Below are positions 7,820-16,532 of a stretch of 64,000 nt of DNA, piece after piece. The stretch is taken from positions 124,001 through 188,000 of the forward strand of contig NZ_FOMH01000001.1 in the NCBI RefSeq assembly GCF_900112575.1, given 5' to 3'. The position numbers and the translations under genes are program-made. Numbering within the stretch: the stretch's first letter is position 1; the number at the start of each line of letters is the position of its first letter. The notes under the pieces are model-generated. The model was not told where the DNA came from, did no database searches, and saw only the letters and a list, made by a program, of their open reading frames with translations. The DNA comes from Flavobacterium phragmitis (GTDB lineage: Bacteria; Bacteroidota; Bacteroidia; Flavobacteriales; Flavobacteriaceae).

Positions 7820-8326
7820 TTATTTTCTTTTATCAATAAAATTTACAATTGTCTTGCTGTTTGTCATCATCAAATAGCCACAAATTGCTTTTAGAAAATA
7901 AAATATCAACCAAGAGGTTCCGGAATAATCCTTAAATAATTCTTTCTGTTTTAAAAACTCATAAATCGTTGAGCATAATTCAGGAATAGCTTCAACAAAA
8001 ACAAGCGCTCCAATAACAATTACTGCAATAGAAAGAACATTACTATATGGAAGATTTATATCTATCCTGTTTTCTGTAAAACTTTTATCTAGCTTTAATA
8101 CATTCACTATCCATTCGGTTTTAAACAAAAATACTCTTACTACTAAAAGATAAAGAATAAGAGTTCCAAATGTTATAAGCCAAACTGTTATTAAATTTCC
8201 CCAATCTAATTGATCTTGATTAAAAGAAAAAGTTGAAGCAAATTGTGGAATAACATATATGCTATTTACCAAAAGCCACAAACCGATTCCTTTAATAATA
8301 ATTCTCCAGAAAGTCTTGATTTCCAT
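7820..8326 (-). CDS. Hypothetical membrane protein
   Basis: 168 residues from the ATG at 8326 (MEIKTFWRIIIKGIGLWL). A longer reading from 8368 would overlap the upstream gene by 20 bp and adds a non-hydrophobic lead, so the internal start is preferred. Four hydrophobic segments are visible, around 8-28, 44-66, 93-112 and 135-160. No family is recognised. It lies 22 bp after the stop of the 8349 gene and is probably co-transcribed with it. Confidence 0.6.
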   Translation of the reverse strand: MEIKTFWRIIIKGIGLWLLVNSIYVIPQFASTFSFNQDQLDWGNLITVWLITFGTLILYLLVVRVFLFKTEWIVNVLKLDKSFTENRIDINLPYSNVLSIAVIVIGALVFVEAIPELCSTIYEFLKQKELFKDYSGTSWLIFYFLKAICGYLMMTNSKTIVNFIDKRK

Positions 8327-8348
8327 ATATCTATTTAAACTGGCAAGG

Positions 8349-8747
8349 TTATACAATCCCTTTCTCAATCATTTCCAGCATAACTGGCGAAGCATTTTTA
8401 AATGTCGGCGGTTGTTCGATAATACTTCCGGCGTTCTTTTTGTTTACTTTGAAAGTAACATCATTATCTGTTGTAAATAAAAGTGCGGTTAGAAATGGCT
8501 TTTTGATGTAAGTTCCTAAAATCAATAAGGCTTCATCTAAAGTATGAATGCTTTCGATTTCTTCTGTTTTGTAACGTGAAGTTAACGAAATAGAAAAAGT
8601 ATCGTCTTCGTTGAGAACCAAACGAAAATAGATGTTTTTAATTTCGGTATCGCCCATCGTTTTGGCCAAAGTAAGTTTGGCGAAAGTTCCGTTTTGGATG
8701 CTTTCTTTAACTCGTTCACAAAAAAGGGCAAATATTGGTTCGTACAT
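8349..8747 (-). CDS. Hypothetical soluble protein
   Basis: 132 residues with no signal or membrane segment. It begins MYEPIFALFCERVKESIQNG and is predicted alpha/beta. It vaguely recalls the N-terminal domain of some larger Bacteroidetes SAM-dependent methyltransferases, but no SAM motif is present, so the link is weak. It is the first gene of a two-gene minus-strand unit with the membrane protein at 7820. Confidence 0.6.
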   Translation of the reverse strand: MYEPIFALFCERVKESIQNGTFAKLTLAKTMGDTEIKNIYFRLVLNEDDTFSISLTSRYKTEEIESIHTLDEALLILGTYIKKPFLTALLFTTDNDVTFKVNKKNAGSIIEQPPTFKNASPVMLEMIEKGIV

Positions 8748-8757
8748 TTTTTTTAAA

Positions 8758-8793
8758 GGTGCTAAGGTTCTGAGATACTAAGATTCTAAGGTT
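8758..8793. repeat. Lone arm of a CTAAG array
   Basis: GCTAAG-GTT-CTGAG-ATA-CTAAG-ATT-CTAAG repeats a 5-nt core every 8 nt. No inverted partner was found, so this looks like one arm of another long stem-loop family. Confidence 0.5.
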
Positions 8794-8813
8794 TTACAAT
8801 CTTTGTCTATTAT

Positions 8814-8909
8814 TTAACCGCAAAGGTCGCAAAGATATACGCAAGGTTCGCAAAGTTTTTTAATTTTCCTTGTGTGCTTTGCGTAATCCCTTGCGAACTT
8901 TGCGGTTAA
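8814..8909. repeat. Long stem-loop family C, copy 1
   Basis: The left arm starts TTAACCGCAAAGGTCGCAAAG at 8814. The right arm ends TTGCGAACTTTGCGGTTAA at 8909. The arms are about 40 nt, strongly but imperfectly complementary, and each repeats CGCAAAG/CGCAAGG every 9-12 nt. It sits 7 bp past the stop of the enoyl-CoA hydratase gene. A second, split copy encloses 52971-53256. Confidence 0.8.
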
Positions 8910-8916
8910 GAAAAAA

Positions 8917-9699
8917 TTATTTTCCTGTAAATTCAGCTTTACGCTTTTCTAAAAAGGCTGTTGTTCCTTCTTTAAAATCCTGTGTCCCAAAACATTCTCC
9001 GAATGATTTGATTTCAGTATCGAAACCATTTTTGCCGTCTTTGAAATTGGCATTGATAGCTTTTATAGCTTTTCCTATTGCAAATGGTGCATTTTTAATG
9101 ATTTTCTGAGCGATTACGTTTGTAAACGACAATAATTCTTCTTGAGGCACGACATGATTTACCAAACCGTACTCTTTTGCTTGTTCGGCAGTAATCATTG
9201 CTGCGGTCATAATCATTTCCATGGCACGGCCTTTTCCAATTAACTGTGGCAAACGCTGTGTTCCTCCATAACCTGGAATTAATCCTAAAGTAACTTCTGG
9301 AAGTCCCATTTTGGCATTGTCCGAAGCTATTCTAAAATGACACGCCATTGCCAATTCCAATCCGCCACCAAGAGCGAAACCGTTCACAGCTGCAATAACT
9401 GGTTTTTTAAGGTTTTCTATGAAATCAAATAAAGATTCTTGTCCTTCTGCCGCTAGTTGAGCACCCTCAACAGTCGTGTAATTTGCAAACTCCGAAATAT
9501 CTGCTCCGGCTACAAAAGCTTTTTCTCCGCTTCCAGTTAAAATAATTACTCGAACATCATCATTTTTAGATGCAGATTCAATAGCGTTACTCAGATCACT
9601 AATCGTTGCTTTGTTTAGAGCATTTAATTTCGTTGGTCTGTTAATTGTCATAGTCGCAACTTTTTCTTCAATAGAAATTAAGATATTTTCGTAGTTCAT
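8917..9699 (-). CDS. Enoyl-CoA hydratase/isomerase family protein
   Basis: 260 residues, the usual crotonase length. The CoA and oxyanion-hole segment AFVAGADISEF is at 61-71, GFALGGGLELAMACHFRIA at 108-125, and the two catalytic glutamates correspond to Glu115 and Glu135 (GLPEVTLGLIPGYGGTQRL). It hydrates trans-2-enoyl-CoA in fatty-acid or amino-acid degradation; the exact substrate cannot be read. It starts 11 bp after the histidine kinase stop, so the two are probably one transcript. Confidence 0.92.
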   Translation of the reverse strand: MNYENILISIEEKVATMTINRPTKLNALNKATISDLSNAIESASKNDDVRVIILTGSGEKAFVAGADISEFANYTTVEGAQLAAEGQESLFDFIENLKKPVIAAVNGFALGGGLELAMACHFRIASDNAKMGLPEVTLGLIPGYGGTQRLPQLIGKGRAMEMIMTAAMITAEQAKEYGLVNHVVPQEELLSFTNVIAQKIIKNAPFAIGKAIKAINANFKDGKNGFDTEIKSFGECFGTQDFKEGTTAFLEKRKAEFTGK

Positions 9700-9710
9700 A
9701 ACGTCTGGTT

Positions 9711-11180
9711 TTATGAGTTTGTGATAGGTAAAGAAACCCTAAAAGTCGTTCCTTTTCCATAAGTTGATTCAAAGGTAATTGTTCCTTTATAATTTTCAAT
9801 AATGTTTTTGATAATTCCGAGTCCGAGTCCCATACCGCTGGTTTTGGTAGTAAATTTGGGTTCGAAGATTCGTCCAATATCTTGTTTCTGGATTCCGATT
9901 CCGTTGTCTTTTACCGCGATTTCAACATTGTTGTTACGTCGTTTTACGGTAACAATAATAGACTTTTGAAACTGACTTTCCGGAATTGCCTGTGTCGCAT
10001 TTTTAACCAAATTGGTAATAACACGTATTAATTGCGTACGATCCATTTTGGAAATGATTTCTTCTTCTTCTTTTTCGAAGACAATATAATCTTCGTTGAA
10101 AATATCCAAAGCCAATTCTACCACCTCAACCACATTCAGCGTTTCATTTTGCTGCGCCGGCATCGAAGCAAAGTTCGAAAATGCCGAAGCAACAGATGTC
10201 ATGGTATCAATCTGCTGAATTAAGGTTTCGGAGTAATCATTCATTTTCTGTTTCACATCTGGATCATTCGGATCAAACTTTCTCTGGAAACTCTGAACTG
10301 TCAGACGCATTGGCGTCAACGGATTTTTGATTTCGTGTGCTACTTGTTTTGCCATTTCGCGCCAAGCTTCTTCACGTTCGCTTTGCGCTAATTTAATGGC
10401 ACTGGTTTCGAGTTTGTCCACCATTCCGTTATAGGCTTTGATCAGGAAGTTGACTTCTTTGCTGTTGGCCTCCAAAACAATTTTCTCGTTTTTCTGATCC
10501 AGATTGGTTTCTTCCAAACGATCGGAAATGGTTTTTAATGATTTTGTGATATACGTCGAAAGAAAATACGCCAAAGCAAAAGCGACAATCAGCATAAAAG
10601 AATATACTTGGCTTAAACGAATCAAGAAAGTATTCAGCTCATTGTCGTAATAACCGTCATCTTCTAAATAAGGAAGATTTAGGATTCCGAGTGGTTTAAA
10701 TTTTTCGTCTTTTATTAAACTGTATGAAGATCTGTTTTTAACTCCGTCGATCGTTTTAATGTCTACAAAGCGTTTTTCAATTGAAGAACGAACCAATTTC
10801 AAAATATATTCCGGAATTGGCGGTGGCGCTTTATCAACGGCAAAAGACTCCTTTGACGATTTTAAAAGTTTCCCATCAAGGCTATAAATATTGATTTCGA
10901 TTTTATGAATCTGTGCCAGTTCGTGGATTTTATCTTTAAAAATCAAATCCAGATTCTGAGTTTTTAACGGATAAGTCGTAGTTGCCAGAACATAATTGAT
11001 GTGTTCTTTTACTGCATTTTCTTTTCGTTCCAACCGTTCCTGATGGTATTCTTTTGCTTCAGTCTTAAACTGAATAATCGAAATCGAAGCCAATAAAAAA
11101 GATGCCACAACAATCAATACAATCATCGACAGGAAAATCCTGGTACGAAGGGAAAGCATTGACATTTTGAAGTTTAGCAT
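9711..11180 (-). CDS. NtrY-like membrane sensor histidine kinase
   Basis: 489 residues from ATG at 11180 (MLNFKMSMLSLRTRIF). Upstream codons to 11210 run into an intergenic inverted repeat and are less likely to be used. Two membrane helices (about 12-36 and 193-210) flank a roughly 155-residue periplasmic sensor. HAMP follows, then the H-box with His282 in AHEIKNPLTP, the N-box around Asn394, and DNGIGIQ and GMGLGLGI in the ATPase domain. No response regulator is adjacent, so the partner is unknown. Confidence 0.9.
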   Translation of the reverse strand: MLNFKMSMLSLRTRIFLSMIVLIVVASFLLASISIIQFKTEAKEYHQERLERKENAVKEHINYVLATTTYPLKTQNLDLIFKDKIHELAQIHKIEINIYSLDGKLLKSSKESFAVDKAPPPIPEYILKLVRSSIEKRFVDIKTIDGVKNRSSYSLIKDEKFKPLGILNLPYLEDDGYYDNELNTFLIRLSQVYSFMLIVAFALAYFLSTYITKSLKTISDRLEETNLDQKNEKIVLEANSKEVNFLIKAYNGMVDKLETSAIKLAQSEREEAWREMAKQVAHEIKNPLTPMRLTVQSFQRKFDPNDPDVKQKMNDYSETLIQQIDTMTSVASAFSNFASMPAQQNETLNVVEVVELALDIFNEDYIVFEKEEEEIISKMDRTQLIRVITNLVKNATQAIPESQFQKSIIVTVKRRNNNVEIAVKDNGIGIQKQDIGRIFEPKFTTKTSGMGLGLGIIKNIIENYKGTITFESTYGKGTTFRVSLPITNS

Positions 11181-11192
11181 ATTTTTTTGTTT

Positions 11193-11351
11193 TTGCCACG
11201 AATTACACAAATTCGCACGAATTAAATTTTGATAATTTCAGCCACAGATTAAAAGGATTAAAATGATTTTTAAAGTAATCTCTTAAATTCAAACAATCCT
11301 TTTAATCTGTGGCTAAATAAAATTAGTGACAATTCGTGTAATTCGTGGCAA
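11193..11351. repeat. Long nested stem-loop family D, copy 1
   Basis: The outer arms TTGCCACGAATTACACAAATT (11193 onwards) and its near-inverse at 11331-11351 enclose a perfect 20-bp inner pair: AGCCACAGATTAAAAGGATT at 11240-11259 against 11295-11314. It fills the gap between hemJ and the kinase. Close relatives of both arms recur at 53114-53226. Confidence 0.85.
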
Positions 11352-11356
11352 CCTCT

Positions 11357-11905
11357 TTATTTTTTTTCTCGAATGCGCTTATAAAAACGGAATCCCAGCA
11401 TAATTAAAACGGAGAATAATATAATTCCGATTACGCCGAAAATCCAGTTAATGGCACTTTTTAAAACTACTAAAAATACAACGGCAAATAGAATAATCGT
11501 AGCGCCTTCATTCCACAAACGCATAAAATTATTCGAATATTTTACTTCATCTCTTTGTAATTGCTTAAAAATCTGATGGCATTTTCCGTGATATAAATAC
11601 AAAAGGAAAACGAAGCACAATTTTACGTGCATCCACGGCATTTTTATCCAAATGTGTCCAGCATCTGTAAAAAACAGCATCCAAAAAGCAAAGATACTTG
11701 CCAAAACCGCCGATGGCCATGTAATAATGTACCACAAACGGTAGGCCATTATTTTGTATTGCGCCTGCAAAATTTCTTTTTCTGGAGAAGGTTTTTCACT
11801 GGCTTCAATCTGGTAAACAAATAAACGCACAATATAAAACAAACCCGCAAACCAAGTTATCACAAATATAAGATGCAGTGATTTTAGATAATTATAATAT
11901 TCCAC
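11357..11905 (-). CDS. hemJ: Protoporphyrinogen IX oxidase HemJ-like membrane protein
   Basis: 182 residues with five hydrophobic helices. It has the UPF0093/HemJ features: an N-terminal KSLHLIFVITWFAGLFYIVRLF with the conserved His and Arg, a later MPWMHVKLCFVFLLYLYHGKC helix, and RLWNEGATIILF. HemJ oxidises protoporphyrinogen IX to protoporphyrin IX, probably using a bound heme. It lies 89 bp downstream of hemH, which uses its product. No hemG or hemY was seen in the window. The close CopD family is the main alternative, but length and neighbours favour HemJ. Confidence 0.82.
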   Translation of the reverse strand: MEYYNYLKSLHLIFVITWFAGLFYIVRLFVYQIEASEKPSPEKEILQAQYKIMAYRLWYIITWPSAVLASIFAFWMLFFTDAGHIWIKMPWMHVKLCFVFLLYLYHGKCHQIFKQLQRDEVKYSNNFMRLWNEGATIILFAVVFLVVLKSAINWIFGVIGIILFSVLIMLGFRFYKRIREKK

Positions 11906-11994
11906 TATATATCTCTATAATTTTGGACACAACTTGTGGCCATTTTTAAAATCTTTTTTCTTTACTCTTTATTCTATTCTCTTGCCTCTATTCT

Positions 11995-13008
11995 CTATTT
12001 AGCCCAATCATTAATCCAATTAGAAACTGTCTGGCACCATTCATCATCATCATTCAAACAAGGAATTGCCAAGAACTCTTCTCCTCCTTTTGCTTCAAAA
12101 TCTTCTTTGGCGCGCATGGCGATTTCTTCTAAAGTTTCTAAACAGTCTGAAACGAAAGCCGGCGTTACAACTGCTAATTTTTTAATCCCTTTTGCAGGCA
12201 TATTGTCAATTTCAACATCTGTATAAGGTTCTAACCATTTATCGCCTGCTAAACGAGATTGGAAAGTCAAACTATACTTGTCTTCAGGAAGTCCCAATAA
12301 TTTAACCACTTGTCTTGTTGTTTCATAACATTGATGACGGTAACAGAACTCATGTGCTGGCGATGGCGTATTACAGCATGAACCGTCAATTTTACAATGT
12401 GATTTGGTTACATCGGTTTTGCGAATGTGACGCTCTGGGATTCCGTGATATGAAAATAATAAATGATCGTATTCAAATCCAACTAAATGTTTCTGAATAG
12501 AATCTGCTAAGTTTTTGATGTAGTCCGGTTTATTGTAAAATGCCGGAACATCTGTAAATTTCATGTGTGGAAATTTCTTCTTACGAATTTCTTCGGCCTT
12601 TACTAAAATAGTTAAAGTAGAAGCCATTGCATATTGCGGATATAAAGGAAAAAGTAGTACATCTGTAACTCCTTTGTCGTTCAATTCTTGAAGTCCTTTT
12701 TCGATTGTCATGCTTCCGTAACGCATTGCCAGCGAAACTGGGACATTTACCAAAGGCTGTACTTTTTGCTGCATTCTTTCTGAAAGAACCACTAACGGAG
12801 AACCTTCTTCCCACCAGATTTTAGAATAAGCATGTGCCGATTCTTCTGGTCTTTTTCTTAAAATAATCCCACGAACTAATAATGCTCTCAATAAATATGG
12901 AACGTCAATCACATATTTATCCATTAAAAATTCATCTAAATAAGGTTTAACATCTTTTGGAGTTGGACTGTCTGGAGAACCTAAGTTTACTAATAATACA
13001 CCTTTCAT
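11995..13008 (-). CDS. hemH: Ferrochelatase
   Basis: 337 residues, normal length. It begins MKGVLLVNLGSPDSP and contains the catalytic-His segment FSYHGIPERHI and the C-terminal ETLEEIAM segment. It inserts Fe(II) into protoporphyrin IX, the last step of protoheme synthesis. The central stretch CKIDGSCCN...FCYRHQC has five closely spaced cysteines. Some bacterial ferrochelatases bind an iron-sulfur cluster with an internal cysteine set, so this one may too; that is inference. It is followed by hemJ. Confidence 0.95.
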   Translation of the reverse strand: MKGVLLVNLGSPDSPTPKDVKPYLDEFLMDKYVIDVPYLLRALLVRGIILRKRPEESAHAYSKIWWEEGSPLVVLSERMQQKVQPLVNVPVSLAMRYGSMTIEKGLQELNDKGVTDVLLFPLYPQYAMASTLTILVKAEEIRKKKFPHMKFTDVPAFYNKPDYIKNLADSIQKHLVGFEYDHLLFSYHGIPERHIRKTDVTKSHCKIDGSCCNTPSPAHEFCYRHQCYETTRQVVKLLGLPEDKYSLTFQSRLAGDKWLEPYTDVEIDNMPAKGIKKLAVVTPAFVSDCLETLEEIAMRAKEDFEAKGGEEFLAIPCLNDDDEWCQTVSNWINDWAK

Positions 13009-13054
13009 TATGTTTTTTGCTTTTAAGCTTTTATTTTGTTTTTAAAAATTTCGG

Positions 13055-13062
13055 CAAAAGTA
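13055..13062 (-). promoter_or_regulatory. Putative -7 element of hemH
   Basis: The minus strand reads TACTTTTG, a match to TAnnTTTG, 46 nt upstream of the hemH ATG. The -33 region (TTTCG) is a poor match to TTG. Confidence 0.45.
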
Positions 13063-13142
13063 AACGCTGTACTTTATTCGAAATATGATATTTATTACTT
13101 TTTAATTATGTTCTTATTTATAAAAGTGATTAAAAGAATACT

Positions 13143-14243
13143 CTAATCCATCAATTTTTTAAGTATTTCTACATCTGGCAGTAATCCTTTATATTCTTTT
13201 GGCAACTCATTTACTGTTTTATAGGTTGAAACTCCCATTGCTTTATTAACATCTCTAAAAGAAAATTCCACAACTTTATTATTTTTCTCTTTACAAAGGA
13301 TGATTCCAACTGAAGGATTTTCGTGAGGCAATTTTACCATTTCATCTAATGCTGAAAGATAAAAATTCATTTTGCCCAAATACTCTGGAATAAATTTTCC
13401 CTTTTTTAAATCAAAAGCCACCAAACATTGCATTTTTCGATTGTAAAAAAGTAAATCAACAAAATATTCTATATCATCTAAAATGAATCGATACTGATTG
13501 GCAATAAAAGCAAAGTCGGTCCCTAAAGAAAGTAAAAACTTTTTGATGTTTCTAACAATCTCATTCTCAATTAATCTTTCATTTTCCTCTTCGGGGTCTT
13601 CTATATTGATAAAATCTAATAAATATTCATCTTTAAAAGCCATTAAAGCCTTAGCTCGTAAATCATCTTGTGTAATTACTTTGGCAAAATTATTAGGCAA
13701 AGTACCCTGTTGCCTGAATAAATTGGATTTTAAATGATGTCTTAAAGTTGTAATACTCCAAAATTCAGAAGCTATTTTCTGAATATAAAAAATACGTTCT
13801 TCTAGTGTTTTTGTTTTTGATGATATCTCGAAATGGTGTGAGAATCCAACTTTTTGAAACTCAATCGCAAATTGGTTCGACACCATCGAACCAATTACAA
13901 TTATTTGATTTTCAGAATTTTGTGCTTCACCAAATTGGTTCGATGGTAACGAACCAATTGTAAAACAATCTTCCCAGGTTTCGTAAAAAATCCTCATTTT
14001 TTTAATATTCGACGCCGAAAAGCCTCTTAATCCTGGTAATTCATTTTGTAAATCATTCGATAAAATTTCAAGAGCCTTTGCTCCCCATTTTTCCTGATGT
14101 GCTTTTTCTGAAATGAGCTTTCCAACCGCAAAATATAAACCCAGCATTTCTTTGTTTGCTAAAACAGCAACACGATATCTGCTCGCTAAAATAGCTGATT
14201 TTAATTCTTTTATAGTTTGCAAATGTGTATTTTCAATCGTCAT
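13143..14243 (-). CDS. DUF1016/PDDEXK nuclease-domain protein (YhcG-like)
   Basis: 366 residues. The N-terminal DUF1016 helix-rich part (about 1-105, GLRGFSASNIKKMRIFYETW) is followed by a PDDEXK-like nuclease half (about 230-350), with YFVDLLFYNRKMQCLVAFDLK supplying the D...DLK pattern. These proteins are often found with restriction or toxin modules, but this one stands alone. Residues about 95-128 hold two copies of IGS-x2-SNQF, encoded by two palindromes; this insertion appears extra to the family. It starts 14 bp after the AraC gene stop and is on the same strand. Confidence 0.85.
   Translation of the reverse strand: MTIENTHLQTIKELKSAILASRYRVAVLANKEMLGLYFAVGKLISEKAHQEKWGAKALEILSNDLQNELPGLRGFSASNIKKMRIFYETWEDCFTIGSLPSNQFGEAQNSENQIIVIGSMVSNQFAIEFQKVGFSHHFEISSKTKTLEERIFYIQKIASEFWSITTLRHHLKSNLFRQQGTLPNNFAKVITQDDLRAKALMAFKDEYLLDFINIEDPEEENERLIENEIVRNIKKFLLSLGTDFAFIANQYRFILDDIEYFVDLLFYNRKMQCLVAFDLKKGKFIPEYLGKMNFYLSALDEMVKLPHENPSVGIILCKEKNNKVVEFSFRDVNKAMGVSTYKTVNELPKEYKGLLPDVEILKKLMD
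13871..13895. repeat. Intragenic palindrome 1 in the DUF1016 gene
   Basis: ATTGGTTCGA and TCGAACCAAT form perfect 10-bp arms around CACCA. It lies inside the coding sequence and encodes part of IGSMVSNQF. Confidence 0.8.
13933..13959. repeat. Intragenic palindrome 2 in the DUF1016 gene
   Basis: AATTGGTTCG and CGAACCAATT form perfect 10-bp arms around a 7-nt spacer, in the same reading frame as palindrome 1, encoding part of IGSLPSNQF. Only 37 bp separate the two. Confidence 0.8.
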
Positions 14244-14257
14244 ACTCTCATTCTCTA

Positions 14258-15124
14258 TTAAACATTCGCATTAATCGACATCAAATATTTTTTTGGTGTT
14301 GTTCCGAATTTCTTTTTGAATGCGGCTATGAAATGACTTCCTGTACTGTAACCGATTTTCAATCCTACTTCGTTTACATTATAAGAACCACTGTCTAATA
14401 GTTTTCTAGCGAAATCCATTTTGTAATCGAATAAGAAACCGTAAACGGTATCGCCATAAATTTGTTTGAAACCCATTTTCAGTTTTTTCAAATTCAAACC
14501 AATTTCATCTGCCAATTCTTGCAATCCAGGTGGCTCTGCCATATTAGCAATTACGATTTCTTTGGCTTTTCGGATTTTCAAAACATTGTCTTCGTCAATC
14601 AAAAACGGACATTGTTCAGCATTTGGGTCTTCGGTTCTGTTGAAATACAAACTCAACAATTCGTATCCTTTTCCTTTGTAATAAAGGTTTTTTATTGAAG
14701 GATGAAGATTGTAATGAAACAACTGACTCAAAACAATTGCCATTGACGGACTGATATTCCCTTCGTTATAATACTTCTTATCTTTATTATCAGGACTTAA
14801 AAAAGTGATATAATCGGCTTCGGCAGAAAATAACGCGTGAAATTTCTTGATGGAAACAATTACAGAAATCACCCAAGAATTTGGAGCCAATTCCAGATTA
14901 AGAGGCAATTCTTTCTGCGGGTTATATAAAAGAAGTGATTTTTCTTCTTTCAATTCTAAAGCATAATTGCCTTGATTGAATAAAAATTTTGCGTTTCCTT
15001 TTATCCCGAAGTGAAACTGAATTAGTCCCGTACCTATTTCATGTTGCGCAAAAAAAGGCTCCGAGCTGTCGTTCTGAAACCTGATTAGCGTAAAGTCGTC
15101 TTCAATTTTTATTTCTTCCTCCAT
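14258..15124 (-). CDS. AraC-family transcriptional regulator
   Basis: 288 residues. The N-terminal cupin-like sensing part (about 1-165) precedes a C-terminal double helix-turn-helix (about 185-285), with LQELADEIGLNLKKLKMGFK and the signature NEVGLKIGYSTGSHFIAAFKK. The effector is unknown. The gene lies at the edge of the heme region, followed by the DUF1016 gene on the same strand. A TAATTTTG element at 15180-15187 (minus) may be its promoter. Confidence 0.88.
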   Translation of the reverse strand: MEEEIKIEDDFTLIRFQNDSSEPFFAQHEIGTGLIQFHFGIKGNAKFLFNQGNYALELKEEKSLLLYNPQKELPLNLELAPNSWVISVIVSIKKFHALFSAEADYITFLSPDNKDKKYYNEGNISPSMAIVLSQLFHYNLHPSIKNLYYKGKGYELLSLYFNRTEDPNAEQCPFLIDEDNVLKIRKAKEIVIANMAEPPGLQELADEIGLNLKKLKMGFKQIYGDTVYGFLFDYKMDFARKLLDSGSYNVNEVGLKIGYSTGSHFIAAFKKKFGTTPKKYLMSINANV

Positions 15125-15445
15125 TTTGATTCCTTATTCAAGTTGTAACTGATTTTATTGAAACGATAATTTGGGTTTTCAAAATTAAATCTTTTTGATG
15201 GGTTTATCGTTTACTGCTTCTAAATTTATAATTTATTTATTGTTTCAACCTCTTTTCTTTCTTTAAGCAATGTCAATTTACTGATTTTCAGTTTAATTCT
15301 TCTTAAAAACAAATATCAATTATTTCTTACGGTATTTATAACTGTTCTAAATTGAAAGTTTATTACAGTTTATTAAAACCAACTATAAAAAGCTCACGTA
15401 AATGATTCGTAAAAAACTAAATCAATAATTAAATAAACGCTTTTT
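15125..15445. other. AT-rich intergenic region
   Basis: This separates the divergent AraC gene and the 15446 gene. Apart from a possible minus-strand TAATTTTG at 15180-15187, no gene, repeat or clear dyad is seen. Confidence 0.5.
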
Positions 15446-15880
15446 ATGAAAATTAACAAAATAGTAAAAAAGGGGCTTTGGGCAGTTCTAATAACAGGTA
15501 TATTGTTTTTCGCCATCTTAGTATTTCATATCATCACAGCAAAACCTACCGTTTATGAAAGTCCTAATCTTCAAGTAAGCAGAATTGATTTTAAAGAAAA
15601 CATAGATTCTGCCTACGCGAAAAAGATTTGCGCAGATTTGAGATCCATAAAAGGATTAACCACCGATTCTATAATTGTAAAAAGAAATGTAGTAGTCTAC
15701 TTCCACAATAATAAAATTACCAATTCCAAAAAAGTATATGACGAATTAATGAGCAAAGGGAATTATGATGCTCAACGTTACATTCTCCCTGCTGGTTTGG
15801 CAAATAAGGAAGTTTGTCCCGTAGACCAGAATAGCTACAGCTACAAATTGTCAAAAAAAATCAATCAGTTTTTTAATTAA
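15446..15880 (+). CDS. Hypothetical membrane-anchored protein
   Basis: 144 residues, not recognised. One N-terminal membrane helix (about 11-32, LWAVLITGILFFAILVFHII) is followed by a periplasmic domain of about 110 residues with strands reminiscent of a ferredoxin-like fold (SIIVKRNVVVYFHNNKI). It lies 15 bp before the globin-like lipoprotein and is probably its operon partner, so a role in heme or electron handling is possible but unproven. Confidence 0.65.
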   Translation: MKINKIVKKGLWAVLITGILFFAILVFHIITAKPTVYESPNLQVSRIDFKENIDSAYAKKICADLRSIKGLTTDSIIVKRNVVVYFHNNKITNSKKVYDELMSKGNYDAQRYILPAGLANKEVCPVDQNSYSYKLSKKINQFFN

Positions 15881-15895
15881 CCTTAAATATTTATT

Positions 15896-16483
15896 ATGAA
15901 AAATTTTTCTAAAATTACACTTGGCGTATTAATTATTGCATCGGCTTCATTAACTTCCTGCAGCAACGACGATGATAAAACTCCTGCAGAAAAACCAACT
16001 ATCTATGAGAGATTAGGAGGTTCTGTTATGGTTTCTGATCCGGATAATTCAGGACAGATGATTGAGAAAGGGCGTTTAAGCTTTCGTAAAGTCGTAAACT
16101 CTACCATAGGATTAATTGTGGCAGATATCCAGTCTAATGCTTCAGGTAATTTACAGGCACATTTTGCTCCTCTTTTAGCAGAAACAGGAAACACACAGGC
16201 GACCAATATTGCTAAATTGTCAGACAACCTTACTGATTTCTTCTCTTTTAATACAGGAGGAAAAAATGCTGTAAACACTTATTCAGGCTTAAATATGTCG
16301 GCTGCTCACGATCCTGCTAGAAATCCTCGAATGGGAACTAAAGCTAGCAATGCTGATTACACAAAATTTGAAGGCTATGTTGGTGCTGCAGCAAATGCAA
16401 ACGGTGTTGCCTCTAACACAGAACTTTACACAGATATTGTTGCTGTTTTAGAATCATTAAGAACTCCAATAGTTCAAAAATAA
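15896..16483 (+). CDS. Truncated-globin-like lipoprotein
   Basis: 195 residues. A lipoprotein signal with LTSC (Cys22) is followed by a spacer, then YERLGG at 37-42, the typical opening of group 1 truncated hemoglobins. Later NTYSGLNMSAAHDP places His138 where the proximal histidine of such globins is expected, and a final helix ELYTDIVAVLESLR closes the fold. Heme binding is inferred. Export to the envelope is unusual for a globin fold. It is followed by a strong terminator and then the heme operon. Confidence 0.7.
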   Translation: MKNFSKITLGVLIIASASLTSCSNDDDKTPAEKPTIYERLGGSVMVSDPDNSGQMIEKGRLSFRKVVNSTIGLIVADIQSNASGNLQAHFAPLLAETGNTQATNIAKLSDNLTDFFSFNTGGKNAVNTYSGLNMSAAHDPARNPRMGTKASNADYTKFEGYVGAAANANGVASNTELYTDIVAVLESLRTPIVQK

Positions 16484-16498
16484 TTTCTTTTACTTAAT

Positions 16499-16532
16499 AG
16501 CGCTATCTTGAAAATTTAAGATAGCGCTTTTT
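16499..16532 (+). terminator. Intrinsic terminator after the globin-like gene
   Basis: AGCGCTATCTT (16499-16509) and AAGATAGCGCT (16518-16528) form a perfect 11-bp stem, followed by TTTTT. The remaining bases to the hemA promoter at 16810 show no gene or clear repeat. Confidence 0.88.

Noticed and set aside
8349..8747. Fragment of a SAM-dependent methyltransferase
   Set aside because: Some similarity in the N-terminal part came to mind, but there is no SAM motif and no remnant of a catalytic domain downstream, so the gene is left as hypothetical.
13871..13895. GGTTCGA similar to a tRNA T-arm
   Set aside because: It is part of the intragenic palindrome; no acceptor stem, anticodon arm or D-arm is present. 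No tRNA was found anywhere in the window.
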